Of a stretch of DNA of 64,000 nt, positions 1-9,406 are shown one piece after another. The DNA is from Flavobacterium limnophilum (lineage in GTDB: Bacteria > Bacteroidota > Bacteroidia > Flavobacteriales > Flavobacteriaceae). Both the position numbers and the translations under genes were made by a program. Numbering within the stretch: position 1 is the first letter of the stretch; every line of letters starts with the position of its first letter. The stretch is taken from positions 620,001-684,000 of the forward strand of contig NZ_CP114289.2 of NCBI RefSeq assembly GCF_027111315.2, given 5' to 3'. The notes under the pieces are model-generated. The model saw only the letters and a program-made list of their open reading frames with translations, was not told the origin of the DNA and ran no database searches.

Positions 1-241
1 CAGAGAATTAGCCAAAAGAGAAGGTCTTTTTGTTGGATATACTTCAGGAGCGGTGCTTCAAGCGATCAGACAATATTCCGAAGAAGGCGAATTTGACAAA
101 AACAGTAATGTAATTGCCATTTTTCCTGATCACGGTTCCCGTTACATGAGCAAAGTGTTTAGTGATGACTGGATGAACGATCAAGGTTTCTTTGACAGCA
201 TCAACGAAGAAGAAGCACAAAAAATCGAGTTTATAAAATAA
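1..241 (+). CDS. PLP-dependent cysteine synthase / cystathionine beta-synthase, C-terminal fragment
   Basis: Only the last 79 codons lie in the window, read in frame from base 2 to the TAA at 239-241. The protein contains GYTSGA followed by [18 protein letters not shown], the closing part of the fold-type II PLP domain of cysteine synthase and cystathionine beta-synthase. In that family the SGG/SGA loop binds the PLP phosphate and the DxGxRY segment ends the catalytic domain. The enzyme makes cysteine or cystathionine in the cytoplasm. The short acidic tail ([12 protein letters not shown]) shows there are no C-terminal CBS domains. The exact substrate cannot be decided from this fragment. A strong terminator follows at 272-309. 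Confidence 0.8.
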   Translation, partial: RELAKREGLFVGYTSGAVLQAIRQYSEEGEFDKNSNVIAIFPDHGSRYMSKVFSDDWMNDQGFFDSINEEEAQKIEFIK

Positions 242-271
242 ATTGAGAATTTAAGTATCAATAATAAGTAT

Positions 272-309
272 AAAAAAATCCCTTTTGATAGTCAAAAGGG
301 ATTTTTTTT
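272..309 (+). terminator. Rho-independent terminator after the cysteine synthase-like gene
   Basis: A near-perfect hairpin, AAATCCCTTTTGA with TCAAAAGGGATTT and a two-base loop, is followed by a run of T. A-runs on the left arm mean it can also act for the convergent minus-strand gene ending at 326. Confidence 0.85.
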
Positions 310-325
310 GTTTAAAGTTTTTTAT

Positions 326-2398
326 TTAATTCAACAATTCGGGATTAGTGAGAATTAATTCTATTTTTTTGATAATGATTGTAATTTGACTCATTTGCGC
401 TTCGATGTTTCTGAAAAAGAGGCTAATATCTCTATTTACCCAACTGTCAGATATCACCCTGGCACCAAGGCTAATTCTTAAAACTGCACTTTCAATGTCA
501 TTGCCGTATTTTACATCAACAGCTTGTCCTATATGACATTTTTGGGCAGCCAACCTAATAATTTCTAAAGGAGAATCTTCAAATTGATCGGATAAATCAG
601 AATTTAATAAGGTGTAGATTTTTTTAACTTTATCAACCGATAAAACTTCATTGTTTTTAAGAATAAAGAAAGGGAAAATGGTACGGATGTTTCTTATTCC
701 AAATTCTTTACTAGTATAACTATTGGTTTTGGTTTCATCACCATAAATTGGTTCTAAAAAAGAGGCTTCTTTTATAGAGTCTTCAACAAAATTGCAAAAC
801 ATTTCTATGCCCATATTTCGGTATAGAATGGGGGTTTTATAGTAGCGATCCATTTCAACTATCGCAGCATTCCAACGCATATAAGAACCGTAATTATATC
901 CATCGGATAAATCATTTGAACAAAACCAGGAAATGGGCCAATCGGAATGATTGTAGTATTGGGTTAAGCCTGCTGGCAAAGAGTTTTTTACAGAATGAAT
1001 TACTTTACTGACTCTTTTAGGAAGTAATAATGCTCCTGAATACGGAGGACCTGTAAAGTATTTGCTGCCTGTTATGGTAACAATATAGCCTTTGTTTAAA
1101 TAATTTTGAATGTCTTTTGGATCTAATCTGAGTTGGGATGCATCCACAACTATTTGTATTGATAAGTTAGCGAGCGTATTCAGTCTTTTAATTAATTCGT
1201 CACTGGGTGATTGGTATCCTAATTTGGATTGATCCATAGTGTGCAAAACAATATGCCTGCCTTGTTCATTGGTTTTGTGAATGGCATCATAAACTTCTTC
1301 GTCTAATTGTTTTGAGGATTTTAACGCGCCGTTTTCATCTCTGAAAGGGATTTTGATCAGGTCGACATCCCTGAATCCTTCAATTTTGTCTCCTTTTTTA
1401 ACAGGGAAATTTAGAGCTGTCGTGTTTTCAAAATGGCATCCTTTTAATGCCGAAGGTACGCCACTGCCTGTTTCATCCGATGCCACCAAAACATGTGTAA
1501 TTTCTTTATTGGAGAAAATCTGGGTAATCGCTGCTATTTGCAGAGAAGAATCGGTGCCTGATGGCGAAAAAATTATTTCCGATTCTTCATTGAGTCTAAA
1601 TATTTTTTTAAGGTTATTTTTTAATAATTCAGAGAAATCAATAGTGGCGTTTTTGAATCCATTTTTCAAGCTGTTTCTTATTAATATGCTTCTAATTTTA
1701 TCGGTTTTGTCGAAAGCAAAATTGGAAACGCTGGTTGCAGTCGATGAGGAAAATGTAAACGCATCGGGTCTTGGAAATGGTCGGCAACCGTATTTGTTAA
1801 GCAAATCAATTTCGTCAATATTTAATCTAAGATCACCACCGTCCATTAATAAATATTCGGTTGGTTTAGCCAGATTTTTAACAATGGTTTTCCAAGTTTT
1901 TTTAAATATTTTATTGGTGTTGTTTACTCCGTGTAAAGCTGTTAGTTCTGTATGGTTTAATAAAGTTTCAACACTAAAATCTGTATCGTTTTTAATTAAA
2001 TTCAGTAAAAAAAAATCGAGGTTTTCTAATTTCTCTTTGTCATCTTTTGGTAATAATTTATAGAATATCTTTGTTACTTCAAGTGCTGCCAAATCACATA
2101 AAGCAGTATCGTATTTTTCGCTATTCAAGGCTTTATACCAAAGTTGCCATTCAATACCATATCTTAAATAAACTAATGCCAATGCGGGTTTGTTCAAAAA
2201 AGAAGTGCCAATTATAATAGATTTGTTGGGTACAATTTTAAAAATATAAGGTTCACTTGTAGAAGTGATGATATTTATATTGTTTATTTTTGGTACTGTA
2301 TTGAATCTTTTTAAAACGCGAACTAAATAATTCACATTTTCTTTTTCAAACAAACTCGTTCTTTTATATTGATTTTCAATAAGTATGTTATTTGTCAT
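326..2398 (-). CDS. PLP-dependent fold-type I enzyme of unknown substrate (690 aa)
   Basis: Residues about 215-460 carry the landmarks of a fold-type I PLP enzyme (class V aminotransferase or group II decarboxylase-like). SPSGTDSS (278-285) suits the cofactor phosphate, VVDASQ (417-422) supplies the aspartate to the pyridine nitrogen, and TGSKYFTGPP puts the Schiff-base lysine at K446. About 210 residues with no motif I recognise precede this domain, making the protein much longer than a standard aminotransferase. No signal peptide or membrane segment is visible. It starts 15 bp after the UPF0251 gene, so the two are very likely one operon. Base use is AT-richer than in the nearby core genes. 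The reaction and substrate are not known to me; assignment to the superfamily is firm, anything finer is inference. Confidence 0.75.
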   Translation of the reverse strand: MTNNILIENQYKRTSLFEKENVNYLVRVLKRFNTVPKINNINIITSTSEPYIFKIVPNKSIIIGTSFLNKPALALVYLRYGIEWQLWYKALNSEKYDTALCDLAALEVTKIFYKLLPKDDKEKLENLDFFLLNLIKNDTDFSVETLLNHTELTALHGVNNTNKIFKKTWKTIVKNLAKPTEYLLMDGGDLRLNIDEIDLLNKYGCRPFPRPDAFTFSSSTATSVSNFAFDKTDKIRSILIRNSLKNGFKNATIDFSELLKNNLKKIFRLNEESEIIFSPSGTDSSLQIAAITQIFSNKEITHVLVASDETGSGVPSALKGCHFENTTALNFPVKKGDKIEGFRDVDLIKIPFRDENGALKSSKQLDEEVYDAIHKTNEQGRHIVLHTMDQSKLGYQSPSDELIKRLNTLANLSIQIVVDASQLRLDPKDIQNYLNKGYIVTITGSKYFTGPPYSGALLLPKRVSKVIHSVKNSLPAGLTQYYNHSDWPISWFCSNDLSDGYNYGSYMRWNAAIVEMDRYYKTPILYRNMGIEMFCNFVEDSIKEASFLEPIYGDETKTNSYTSKEFGIRNIRTIFPFFILKNNEVLSVDKVKKIYTLLNSDLSDQFEDSPLEIIRLAAQKCHIGQAVDVKYGNDIESAVLRISLGARVISDSWVNRDISLFFRNIEAQMSQITIIIKKIELILTNPELLN

Positions 2399-2413
2399 AG
2401 GTGTTTTAATAAT

Positions 2414-2821
2414 TTATTGGTTTAAATTAATTAGTTCTTCTTTGCCAAAAGAGGAACAATCAGCACATTTTGAGTGATTTCCGATACCAGCAATTAGTTT
2501 GAAACATCTTTTGCATTTGTACCAATCTTTGTCAAATTCGAAATTACCACCATCTATAGTTATAGATTTACCTTCTACAAAGGCCTGTCCAATTTTTTTT
2601 AAAGCACTATTGTAAATCCTTGTTAGTGTGGGTCTCGAAACTTCCATCCGATCAGCAGCTATGTCTTGTGGGAGATCTTCATAAATAACTAATTTAACGG
2701 TTTCATATTCTTCATATTGCATAATGATAGGTGTGGTGTCACAAAATGCAATTCCAAATGGTTTAAAACCTTGCATTTTGGGTGGATTGTCAATTTTTCG
2801 TTTCTTTTTTGGGCGGGACAT
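2414..2821 (-). CDS. UPF0251 (DUF134) family DNA-binding protein
   Basis: This 135-residue protein matches the UPF0251/DUF134 layout. A basic N-terminus (SRPKKKRKI) is followed by a sigma-70 region-4-like helix-turn-helix at about 38-85 (IYEDLPQDIAADRMEVSRPTL) and a C-terminal zinc-ribbon-like segment. The ribbon's candidate metal ligands are C103, C106, H116, C119 and C122. The family is predicted to bind DNA, but its targets are mostly unknown. As first gene of an operon with the PLP enzyme it may control it or respond to its product. A Bacteroidota -7 box lies 16 bp upstream. Confidence 0.8.
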   Translation of the reverse strand: MSRPKKKRKIDNPPKMQGFKPFGIAFCDTTPIIMQYEEYETVKLVIYEDLPQDIAADRMEVSRPTLTRIYNSALKKIGQAFVEGKSITIDGGNFEFDKDWYKCKRCFKLIAGIGNHSKCADCSSFGKEELINLNQ

Positions 2822-2836
2822 CTATCAATTTTCGAG

Positions 2837-2844
2837 CAAAGATA
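2837..2844 (-). promoter_or_regulatory. Promoter -7 box for the UPF0251/PLP-enzyme operon
   Basis: Reads TATCTTTG on the minus strand, matching the Bacteroidota TAnnTTTG consensus, 16 bp before the start codon. No clear -33 box was identified. Confidence 0.5.
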
Positions 2845-3001
2845 ATGAACTTGCGTTCATAACAAAAGGATTAATATGTTATTTTAAAAAAATATCTGCT
2901 AGACTTGTTAGCTAAAGTTTTGCCGTTTTTCTTTTATCGTACTTTATTAGGAAGAGATTTATGAATTCGATTTCATAAAATAATTTGACGTTATCAGATA
3001 T

Positions 3002-3036
3002 AAAAAAAGCCCCTTTTAGATTAAAAGGGACTTTTT
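3002..3036 (-). terminator. Terminator of yebC
   Basis: Hairpin AAAAAGCCCCTTTT with AAAAGGGACTTTTT (one mismatch), giving a U-run on the minus-strand transcript of yebC. Confidence 0.75.
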
Positions 3037-3058
3037 AATAATTCAATCTTAATTGTGA

Positions 3059-3769
3059 TTACTCTTCCATGGTGTGATACACGTTCATCACGTCATCATC
3101 TTCCTCGATTTTCTCTATTAGTTTTTCCACGTCGGCCATTTCGGCTTCTGTCAGTTTTTTTGTGATTTGCGGGATTCTTTCGAAGCCTGAAGAAAGGATT
3201 TCAATTTTTCTGCTTTCCAATTCTTTTTGGATGGTTCCAAAGCTGCCAAAAGGAGCATAAATCAGGATGCCATCTTCGTCTTCAAAAACTTCTTCGGCAC
3301 CAAAATCGATTAATTCCAATTCCAATTCTTCTGGGTCTATTCCACCGGCGGGAATACGGAAGTTACAGGTATGGTCAAACATGAATTCTACCGAACCTTG
3401 GGTTCCAAATGTTCCGTTGCATTTGTTGAAATAGCTTCGGATATTGGCTACCGTCCTGTTGTTGTTGTCCGTGGCGGTTTCCACCAAAATTGCGATTCCG
3501 TGTGGTGCATAGCCTTCAAACAAAACCTCTTTATAGTTGGCGGTGTCTTTGTCGGTTGCTTTCTTGATGGCGCGTTCCACGTTTTCTTTAGGCATGTTTA
3601 CTGCCTTGGAGTTTTGGATAACGGCTCTTAATCTGGAGTTGGCTTCAGGATTTGGTCCGCCTTCTTTCACGGCCATTACTATGTCTTTTCCAATTCTGGT
3701 AAATGCTTTGGCCATTGCCGACCAACGTTTCATTTTTCTACCTTTTCTGAACTCAAACGCTCTTCCCAT
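3059..3769 (-). CDS. yebC: YebC/PmpR family protein (TACO1-like)
   Basis: The 236-residue protein has the family's opening MGRAFEFRKGRKMKRWSAMAK and the conserved NIRSYFNKCNGTFGTQGSVEFMF core, and it ends in an acidic helical tail (KIEEDDDVMNVYHTMEE). YebC proteins were named as transcriptional regulators. The mitochondrial homologue TACO1 helps ribosomes translate proline-rich stretches, and bacterial members are now viewed in the same way. The length is standard. It is a single-gene unit with its own -7 box upstream and a terminator downstream. Confidence 0.93.
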   Translation of the reverse strand: MGRAFEFRKGRKMKRWSAMAKAFTRIGKDIVMAVKEGGPNPEANSRLRAVIQNSKAVNMPKENVERAIKKATDKDTANYKEVLFEGYAPHGIAILVETATDNNNRTVANIRSYFNKCNGTFGTQGSVEFMFDHTCNFRIPAGGIDPEELELELIDFGAEEVFEDEDGILIYAPFGSFGTIQKELESRKIEILSSGFERIPQITKKLTEAEMADVEKLIEKIEEDDDVMNVYHTMEE

Positions 3770-3791
3770 TTCTAATTATTATTTTGAACTG

Positions 3792-3799
3792 CAAAAATA
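3792..3799 (-). promoter_or_regulatory. Promoter -7 box for yebC
   Basis: TATTTTTG on the minus strand (TAnnTTTG consensus), about 22 bp before the yebC start. Confidence 0.5.
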
Positions 3800-3829
3800 C
3801 AGTTATTAGTTATTTTTACAACTATTTTT

Positions 3830-4864
3830 TTAATCAATCGGCACGTATTTGGCAATAAAATTATCGCCGGTTACATTCCAATTGTTGATACTGTTGGATC
3901 GTTCCACATTGAACTTGTTGATTGTCTTATTGTGGTTTCCCACTTCTGCATTCATTTGGGTAACCAATTTATTAAAATTGTCGATTTCTTCCTTCGATCT
4001 GCTGTTGGCCGCTTTGTTGTCCATCGTTTTTTTGCTTTCCTGAAACTTCTGGTTCAACATCAAGAAGGAAACGGCATTTGGACTTAATTCAAGCGCTTCT
4101 TTCTTGCTGAATTCCAGTACTTTTTTGGTGGAATTTACCAGAGCCATATCGTTTTTATAAGGCTTGAAAGTTTTTAGTTTTTCCAGACCTTCGTTCGCAT
4201 ATTGTTCCAAGGCATTGCTGTTTTGTTGAATCCCGCTCATATCATTGTTTTCGATGGCTTTCAACAAAACCGATTCGGTGAAATTGACCTTAAAAAATAT
4301 CAAATACAATTGGGTATGATTTTCGAAAACTTCATTGGAAATTTTCATTTTTTTGCCCAATTCGCTGGTATCTTCCCCAATTTGGATGTTGTATTTATTG
4401 GCGAATATTTTTTGGTTGGCATTCAATTTATCGATTTCGGCATTGATTTTTTCATTGACCAAATCTCTTGTCATAATGAAGGCTTCCATATAATCATAAG
4501 ATTGGTCGGCCACTTCCTGCATGTCGATAATTTTCTCGTATTCCTCATTGATTTGTTTCTCGGAAATAGAAAAATAGGCCAGCAATTGGTTCTTGTATTC
4601 CACATCGCCTTTGTAGCCGTCTTTCAAGGCTTCTATTTTTTTGGTGGCATTTTGTATGCTTTTCACCAAGGATTTTCTGGTGGCATCGATTCGTCGGGCG
4701 TTTTTGGTGTGGGCAACCGTTGTGGTGTATTTCCAGGTGGAGCGGGAGATTGTTCCGGTTTCTTTGCCGATGTAATTCAGGTAATCAACGGGTGTTTTAA
4801 AATCTTGGGCATTGGAAATGATCGCAAAAAAGAGCAATAGAAACGAACTTAGGGCAGTTTTCAT
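3830..4864 (-). CDS. Secreted helical protein of unknown function
   Basis: 344 residues with a signal peptide (MKTALSSFLLLFFAIISNAQ, cleavage after about residue 19). The mature part is almost entirely charged and helix-favouring, with several lysine/glutamate-rich stretches likely to form helical bundles or coiled coil. It loosely resembles Bacteroidota proteins annotated as LIC11966-type surface proteins, but I cannot confirm that. It begins 5 bp after the stop of the tail-specific protease, so the two are co-transcribed. It may be a periplasmic partner or substrate of that protease; this is inference from spacing only. Confidence 0.7.
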   Translation of the reverse strand: MKTALSSFLLLFFAIISNAQDFKTPVDYLNYIGKETGTISRSTWKYTTTVAHTKNARRIDATRKSLVKSIQNATKKIEALKDGYKGDVEYKNQLLAYFSISEKQINEEYEKIIDMQEVADQSYDYMEAFIMTRDLVNEKINAEIDKLNANQKIFANKYNIQIGEDTSELGKKMKISNEVFENHTQLYLIFFKVNFTESVLLKAIENNDMSGIQQNSNALEQYANEGLEKLKTFKPYKNDMALVNSTKKVLEFSKKEALELSPNAVSFLMLNQKFQESKKTMDNKAANSRSKEEIDNFNKLVTQMNAEVGNHNKTINKFNVERSNSINNWNVTGDNFIAKYVPID

Positions 4865-4869
4865 AAAGG

Positions 4870-6909
4870 TTATTTTTTTAAATTATTGAAGTCGTTAAGT
4901 ATGGCCACGGCTTCTTCTAGATAAGGATTGGTTTTCAGGTCCTTGATTTTGGAAGTGTTGCTTTCCTGCTGAAAAGGGTCGAACTGCAATTTGTCCAAGT
5001 CGTAAGAATTGTTCGTTATGATGCAGCTGGTTTCCGTTGCCGTGATTTTTTTGACTTTTTTCCAAAGCGCGTCAATTTCGTGAACATCTTTAAAGACGTC
5101 CTTGAAGGCTAGTCGAAGTGGTTTTTTTTGATTGTTGTACAACGCATTGATTTCCTGGTTGGCGAAAATGATTTCGTTGAATCGGGCATTGTTTTTCGAT
5201 CGGGCATTGCTTTGTGCTATCAATGTTGGATAATAATCTTTTTTAAAGGCATTAAACTTGGCCTTGGTATTGATTTTGTCATATTTCAAGGCGGTTTTGT
5301 AACTGTTTTCCCGTTGAACGATGCTGTCATACAATATGGGAAGCGCGATATCCGGAACAACTCCTTTTATTTGGTTGCTGTCGCCGGTGATGCGGTAGAA
5401 TTTTTCCAGCGTGAGTTTTACAAAATCCTGCTGGTTTCCGTCCAGGGGAACGATGGATTGCATCGAAGCCTTGCCCAAGGAAGTGCTTCCAACAACAATG
5501 GCTCGATTGTAGTCCTGCATGGCGGCGGCAAAAAACTCGCTTGCCGATGCCGAGTTGCCATTGATTAGAATAACAATTGGTCCAAAATAAGACACGCCCC
5601 GACTGTAATCTTTCAGGATGGTGTGCTTGCCTTTGTTGTTGACCAAAACCGAAACGGGGCCAAAATCGATGAACATACCGGCCAATTTTATGGCTTCTTC
5701 CATCGAACCGCCACCGTTATTTTGCAGGTCGATGATCAATCCTTGAATGTTGTCGTTTTGGAATTTTGTAATTTCCTTGGCCACGTCATCGGCACAGCCT
5801 TGGGCACTGAATCCGTCAAAATCCGAATAGAAATTGGGGATGTTGATGTAGCCTATTTTGGTTTCTTTCTCGGCAATGAAGCTGTAAACGGTATTTGCAG
5901 TGGCCTTCATCACTTGTTTTTTGAGCAGAATCGGCAGGATGTTTCCGTTTTTCTTCTGGATGGTCAACTCGATTTGTTCATTGGCATCCGAAAAAATGAG
6001 TTCGCCAATTTTCTCCAAAGGAGCGCAAGAAACCAAATATTCTTCGCCTTTTTTGTTGGAAACCTTTAGAATCACGTCGTCTTTTTCCAGTTTTTTGGAC
6101 TTGTCAGCCGGGCCACCGGGAACAATTTCCGAAACTACAATTTCTTCTTTTTCATTCAGCGTCACGTTGAGTCCCAACGACAAACCGCTGGTGGACAAAC
6201 TCGACATGAAACTGGTTTTGGCATCCAATGAAAAGTAGTTGGTGTGTGGGTCGAAATAGGCGCAAAAAATATTCAGGAAATCATTTTGAAGATCGTAACC
6301 CAATCCTTTTTGGCTGCCCAGAATACTGTTTAATTTGCACAAATAGGTTTCGAATATTTTGGCTTTTGCCGTTTTTTCGAGTTTTGCAAAATGGGGTGCG
6401 AGTGAATCCAGGTTGGAACCCAGTTTCGAAATGTCTTCCAGAATGTCAAAGCGAACCCTCTTTTTCCAGACGCGTTCAAAATCGGTTGCGACCAAATCAA
6501 AAGGGAAGTTTTTCTTGGAGAATTTAACCGTGTCCTTGGCATTGTAATCCAAGACTTCATTTTGAATTTTTTCGAGCACTTTTTTCTTTCTTTCCAATGC
6601 CAATTGGTACATCGAAACAAAATCGTCCATGAAGGAGCAATCGTTTTTTAAAATATAATTATCCAGCAACAGCCTGTGTTTGCAGAGTTTTTCGTATTCT
6701 GTTTTGGTAAATAAATTGCGATTGGCGTCCAAACCGTCCATAAAAGTGTCAAAAACGTAAACCGAAAGGCTGTCGTTTACAGGTTTGGGTTGAAAATGCT
6801 CTTGTTGTACCAAAGCATTTATTTTTGAAAGTATTTCACAAGTCTTGGCGCTATTTTGACCCAATAGTGAAAATGTCGTCAAGAACAATATCAGTGAAAA
6901 TTTCTTCAT
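4870..6909 (-). CDS. Carboxy-terminal (tail-specific) processing protease, S41 family
   Basis: 679 residues, the length class of E. coli Prc/Tsp. A signal peptide (about 1-19) precedes an N-terminal helical region, a PDZ domain around 240-330 (with GLSLGL and IVPGGPADK) and the S41 peptidase domain. The Ser/Lys dyad is visible: S455 in NSASASEFF and K480 in TSLGKAS, with the 25-residue spacing found in Prc. The enzyme degrades or trims periplasmic proteins from their C-termini. The C-terminal helical domain (about 540-679) is also Prc-like. It is first in a two-gene unit with the secreted helical protein downstream. No TAnnTTTG box was found upstream. Confidence 0.9.
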   Translation of the reverse strand: MKKFSLILFLTTFSLLGQNSAKTCEILSKINALVQQEHFQPKPVNDSLSVYVFDTFMDGLDANRNLFTKTEYEKLCKHRLLLDNYILKNDCSFMDDFVSMYQLALERKKKVLEKIQNEVLDYNAKDTVKFSKKNFPFDLVATDFERVWKKRVRFDILEDISKLGSNLDSLAPHFAKLEKTAKAKIFETYLCKLNSILGSQKGLGYDLQNDFLNIFCAYFDPHTNYFSLDAKTSFMSSLSTSGLSLGLNVTLNEKEEIVVSEIVPGGPADKSKKLEKDDVILKVSNKKGEEYLVSCAPLEKIGELIFSDANEQIELTIQKKNGNILPILLKKQVMKATANTVYSFIAEKETKIGYINIPNFYSDFDGFSAQGCADDVAKEITKFQNDNIQGLIIDLQNNGGGSMEEAIKLAGMFIDFGPVSVLVNNKGKHTILKDYSRGVSYFGPIVILINGNSASASEFFAAAMQDYNRAIVVGSTSLGKASMQSIVPLDGNQQDFVKLTLEKFYRITGDSNQIKGVVPDIALPILYDSIVQRENSYKTALKYDKINTKAKFNAFKKDYYPTLIAQSNARSKNNARFNEIIFANQEINALYNNQKKPLRLAFKDVFKDVHEIDALWKKVKKITATETSCIITNNSYDLDKLQFDPFQQESNTSKIKDLKTNPYLEEAVAILNDFNNLKK

Positions 6910-7018
6910 TTGCTGGTTTTATTTATAGCAATTTAGCTACATACGAAGCTAAAGAAAAATACAACACAGATTCCATAAATTTTCACCAATTCAAAAAATA
7001 GTATAAAAAATAATCTGT

Positions 7019-7183
7019 GTCAATTTGCAGGGGATTCGCATTTAAAATTATCAGACACGAATTGCACAAATTAACACAGATTTTATTGTTTGTTAGCATT
7101 GGATTGTCACTTATTTTTACCAGTTTTATGAATTTGGGTAAAACTTTTTTTAAAAGCAAATGCCCTGGTCAATTTGTGAAATC
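7019..7183. repeat. MITE-like inverted-repeat element, copy 1
   Basis: The left end (CAATTTGCAGGGGATTCGCA then TTTAAAA) and the right end (TTTTAAAAGCAAATGCCCTGG then TCAATTTG) are imperfect inverted copies of each other. Next to the left end lies a second palindromic motif, AATTGCACAAATT. The ends closely match those of the element at 41670-41860. No ORF lies inside, so it would be non-autonomous. It sits in the 287-bp gap between the protease gene and gcvT and overlaps neither. Confidence 0.6.
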
Positions 7184-7196
7184 TGTGTCAAAATTT

Positions 7197-8279
7197 TTAT
7201 TTCTTGTAAAAAGGCAATTTTACCACCTTGGCAGGTACGTCATTTTTTCGGATTCGGATGAAAATGGTGTTGTCTATGGCGCTGTTTTCGGTGGTTACAT
7301 AACCCATTCCAATTCCGACATTCATCGATGGCGACATGGTTCCCGAAGTCACGATACCTATGACGTTGCCCGAAGCATCCACAATTTCGTAATCGTGTCT
7401 TGGCACGGCGCGTTCCTGCATTTCGAAAGCGACCAATTTCTTGGAAACTCCCGCTTCTTTCTGCTTTTTCAAGTTCTCGGAATTGGTAAATTCTTTCGTG
7501 AATTTGGTAATCCAGCCCAATCCGGCTTCCAATGGCGAAGTCGTGTCGTTGATGTCGTTTCCGTACAAACAGAATCCCATTTCCAGACGCAAGGTGTCGC
7601 GGGCGGCCAAACCAATCGGCTTGATTCCGAATGCGGCACCGGCTTCAAAAACCTTGTTCCAGATTTGTTCCACTTCGTCGTTTTTGCAGTAAATCTCGAA
7701 ACCTCCCGATCCGGTGTAACCCGTTGCCGAGATAATCACGTTCTCGATTCCCGCAAAATCGCCCACTTCAAAATGGTAATAGGCAATCGCCGACAAATCT
7801 ACCGAAGTCAAGGCTTGCATCGCTTCCACGGCTTTTGGTCCTTGAATGGCCAATAAAGAATAATCGTCCGAAAGGTTTTTCATTTCCACGCCCAAATCGT
7901 TGTGTGATGAAATCCAATTCCAGTCTTTGTCTATGTTCGAAGCGTTTACGACCAACAAGTATTGTTCGTCCTTCATTTTGTACACCAATAAATCGTCCAC
8001 GATTCCGCCGTCGTTGTTCGGCAAACAGGAATATTGCGCTCTTCCGATGGTCAAGGTCGAGGCATCGTTCGAAGTCACTTTCTGGATCAAGGCCAAGGCA
8101 TTGGGACCCGTCAACAAGAATTCGCCCATGTGGGACACGTCAAAAACGCCCACGGCATTGCGAACCACCTCGTGTTCGGCATTGACGCCTTCGTATAAAA
8201 TAGGCATGTTGTATCCGGCAAACGGAAGCATTTTGGCTCCCAAACTCTCGTGTATGTGCGTCAGCGCAGTATTTTTCAT
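7197..8279 (-). CDS. gcvT: Aminomethyltransferase (glycine cleavage system T protein)
   Basis: 360 residues, normal for GcvT. N-terminal [14 protein letters not shown], then [12 protein letters not shown] and later [11 protein letters not shown] and [17 protein letters not shown] are hallmark T-protein segments. The conserved aspartate of the folate-binding site falls in the RDTLRLE region. The protein transfers the methylene group from the lipoyl H-protein to tetrahydrofolate and releases ammonia, in the cytoplasm. gcvH and gcvP are not nearby, which is common in flavobacteria. The start [16 protein letters not shown] fits family alignments. Confidence 0.96.
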   Translation of the reverse strand: MKNTALTHIHESLGAKMLPFAGYNMPILYEGVNAEHEVVRNAVGVFDVSHMGEFLLTGPNALALIQKVTSNDASTLTIGRAQYSCLPNNDGGIVDDLLVYKMKDEQYLLVVNASNIDKDWNWISSHNDLGVEMKNLSDDYSLLAIQGPKAVEAMQALTSVDLSAIAYYHFEVGDFAGIENVIISATGYTGSGGFEIYCKNDEVEQIWNKVFEAGAAFGIKPIGLAARDTLRLEMGFCLYGNDINDTTSPLEAGLGWITKFTKEFTNSENLKKQKEAGVSKKLVAFEMQERAVPRHDYEIVDASGNVIGIVTSGTMSPSMNVGIGMGYVTTENSAIDNTIFIRIRKNDVPAKVVKLPFYKK

Positions 8280-8690
8280 CTTGGTTTGTAATAAAATTTG
8301 AAGTGGCTAATTTATTGATTTTATTCGGTGTGGCAAAGGGTTTTTGAGGGGCATTTTGGGATGCTGTTTTGTGACGTGCCCATACAGTAGGGATTAGTTT
8401 TGGCCGCTCTCGTTTGTGCTGCTAGGTCGGAGACGCTCGCAAGGAAAAGCTGGTTTTTAGGATGGTTTGTTTTTTGCTCAAGACATCGTAATCGGACAAA
8501 GTTGCAACGGATATCCTGAAAAGAGCGTTTAGAAAAATTTAAAACTTTTGGCATTTTTTAGGGTACCACAGCCATACAGTATCCATATAGTATTCATACA
8601 CTTGCGCCATCTCCAGAGTAAGCAAAGCTGGTTTTTTAAGATAGTGTCTTTTTTAAAGTAAGTCTTTGTTTGTGAGGTGTTTATTTTTTT
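8280..8690. other. Intergenic region without a supported gene
   Basis: This 411-bp gap is less AT-rich than neighbouring spacers. The only long minus-strand reading frame (77 codons, 8321-8554) has no family resemblance and an atypical composition. A CATACAGTATCC-type motif recurs three times at about 8572-8602 in degenerate form. I see no RNA gene or clear hairpin. Confidence 0.4.
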
Positions 8691-9341
8691 TTATTTTTCA
8701 ATTTCAACAAATCCATTTAGAAAATTTTCCAACTCATTTTGGATACTGTCAAAATATTGTTGACTGGTATAACTTAATAATTGAACTGTGCCATTTGGAC
8801 TTGAATAATAATATCCAAAGTAAACAAATTTAATTCCCTTAATAGTTCCTTGAAATGTTAAGCAAAGTATTTTTTTATTGTTTACAATTCTATATTCTGC
8901 ATTTGTTTCTTTAACATCCACTGATGCTTTTTGAGCATTCAGTAAGGCAATTTGTCTCATGTTTTCAAGGCTGATTTGGGTTTTTTCTGTAACCATCATT
9001 GCATAACCTTCTCCGGATTTTAGATTAAACCTATATTCGGGCGTTTTTTCATTGTCTTTATGAGGAGAGAAAGTCCATTTGGAAGGATTCATAAAGACAC
9101 CAACATTGAAATTTGTACTTTTTACTAAAAATGTTGCTTGACTTGTTTTGATGAATTTATTTTTATTTGTTGTCAATGAGTCAGTTGAGGTCGAATTGGT
9201 GTTATTGTTGTCATCGGAATATTTCCAAGTACCATTGTCAAACAGAACTACTTCTCGTCCATTATCAGTAAGAGCTTTGGTTTGAGAAATTGCACTATTT
9301 GAAATAGCTAAAAGGCAAAGCATTAAAAAAAGTTTTTTCAT
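8691..9341 (-). CDS. Secreted protein of unknown function
   Basis: 216 residues with a typical signal peptide (MKKLFLMLCLLAISNSAISQ). The mature N-terminus has ALTDNGREVVLFDNGTWKY, a short motif seen at the start of many Bacteroidota secreted proteins, followed by an Asn/Ser/Thr-rich linker (about 45-60) and a compact alpha/beta C-terminal part. No catalytic motif is apparent. It is likely periplasmic. It stands alone: the next gene upstream on the same strand stops at 9407, 65 bp away, and could be co-transcribed. Confidence 0.7.
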   Translation of the reverse strand: MKKLFLMLCLLAISNSAISQTKALTDNGREVVLFDNGTWKYSDDNNNTNSTSTDSLTTNKNKFIKTSQATFLVKSTNFNVGVFMNPSKWTFSPHKDNEKTPEYRFNLKSGEGYAMMVTEKTQISLENMRQIALLNAQKASVDVKETNAEYRIVNNKKILCLTFQGTIKGIKFVYFGYYYSSPNGTVQLLSYTSQQYFDSIQNELENFLNGFVEIEK

Positions 9342-9406
9342 ATTTTGTTGTTAAAATGTACGTGATTTGTGTTCGGATTAAGATAAAGCAGATTTTGGTT
9401 TCTTTT

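Noticed and set aside
1353..2063. Plus-strand 236-codon frame opposite the PLP enzyme
   Set aside because: Antisense shadow; the minus strand carries clear PLP-enzyme motifs across the same bases.
4202..4840. Plus-strand 212-codon frame opposite the secreted helical protein
   Set aside because: Phe/Gly-rich antisense translation with no family resemblance; the opposite strand has a signal peptide and sensible composition.
8321..8554. Minus-strand 77-codon ORF between gcvT and the secreted protein gene
   Set aside because: No promoter box, no family match, unusual composition and Cys/Arg content suggest non-coding repeat-like DNA.
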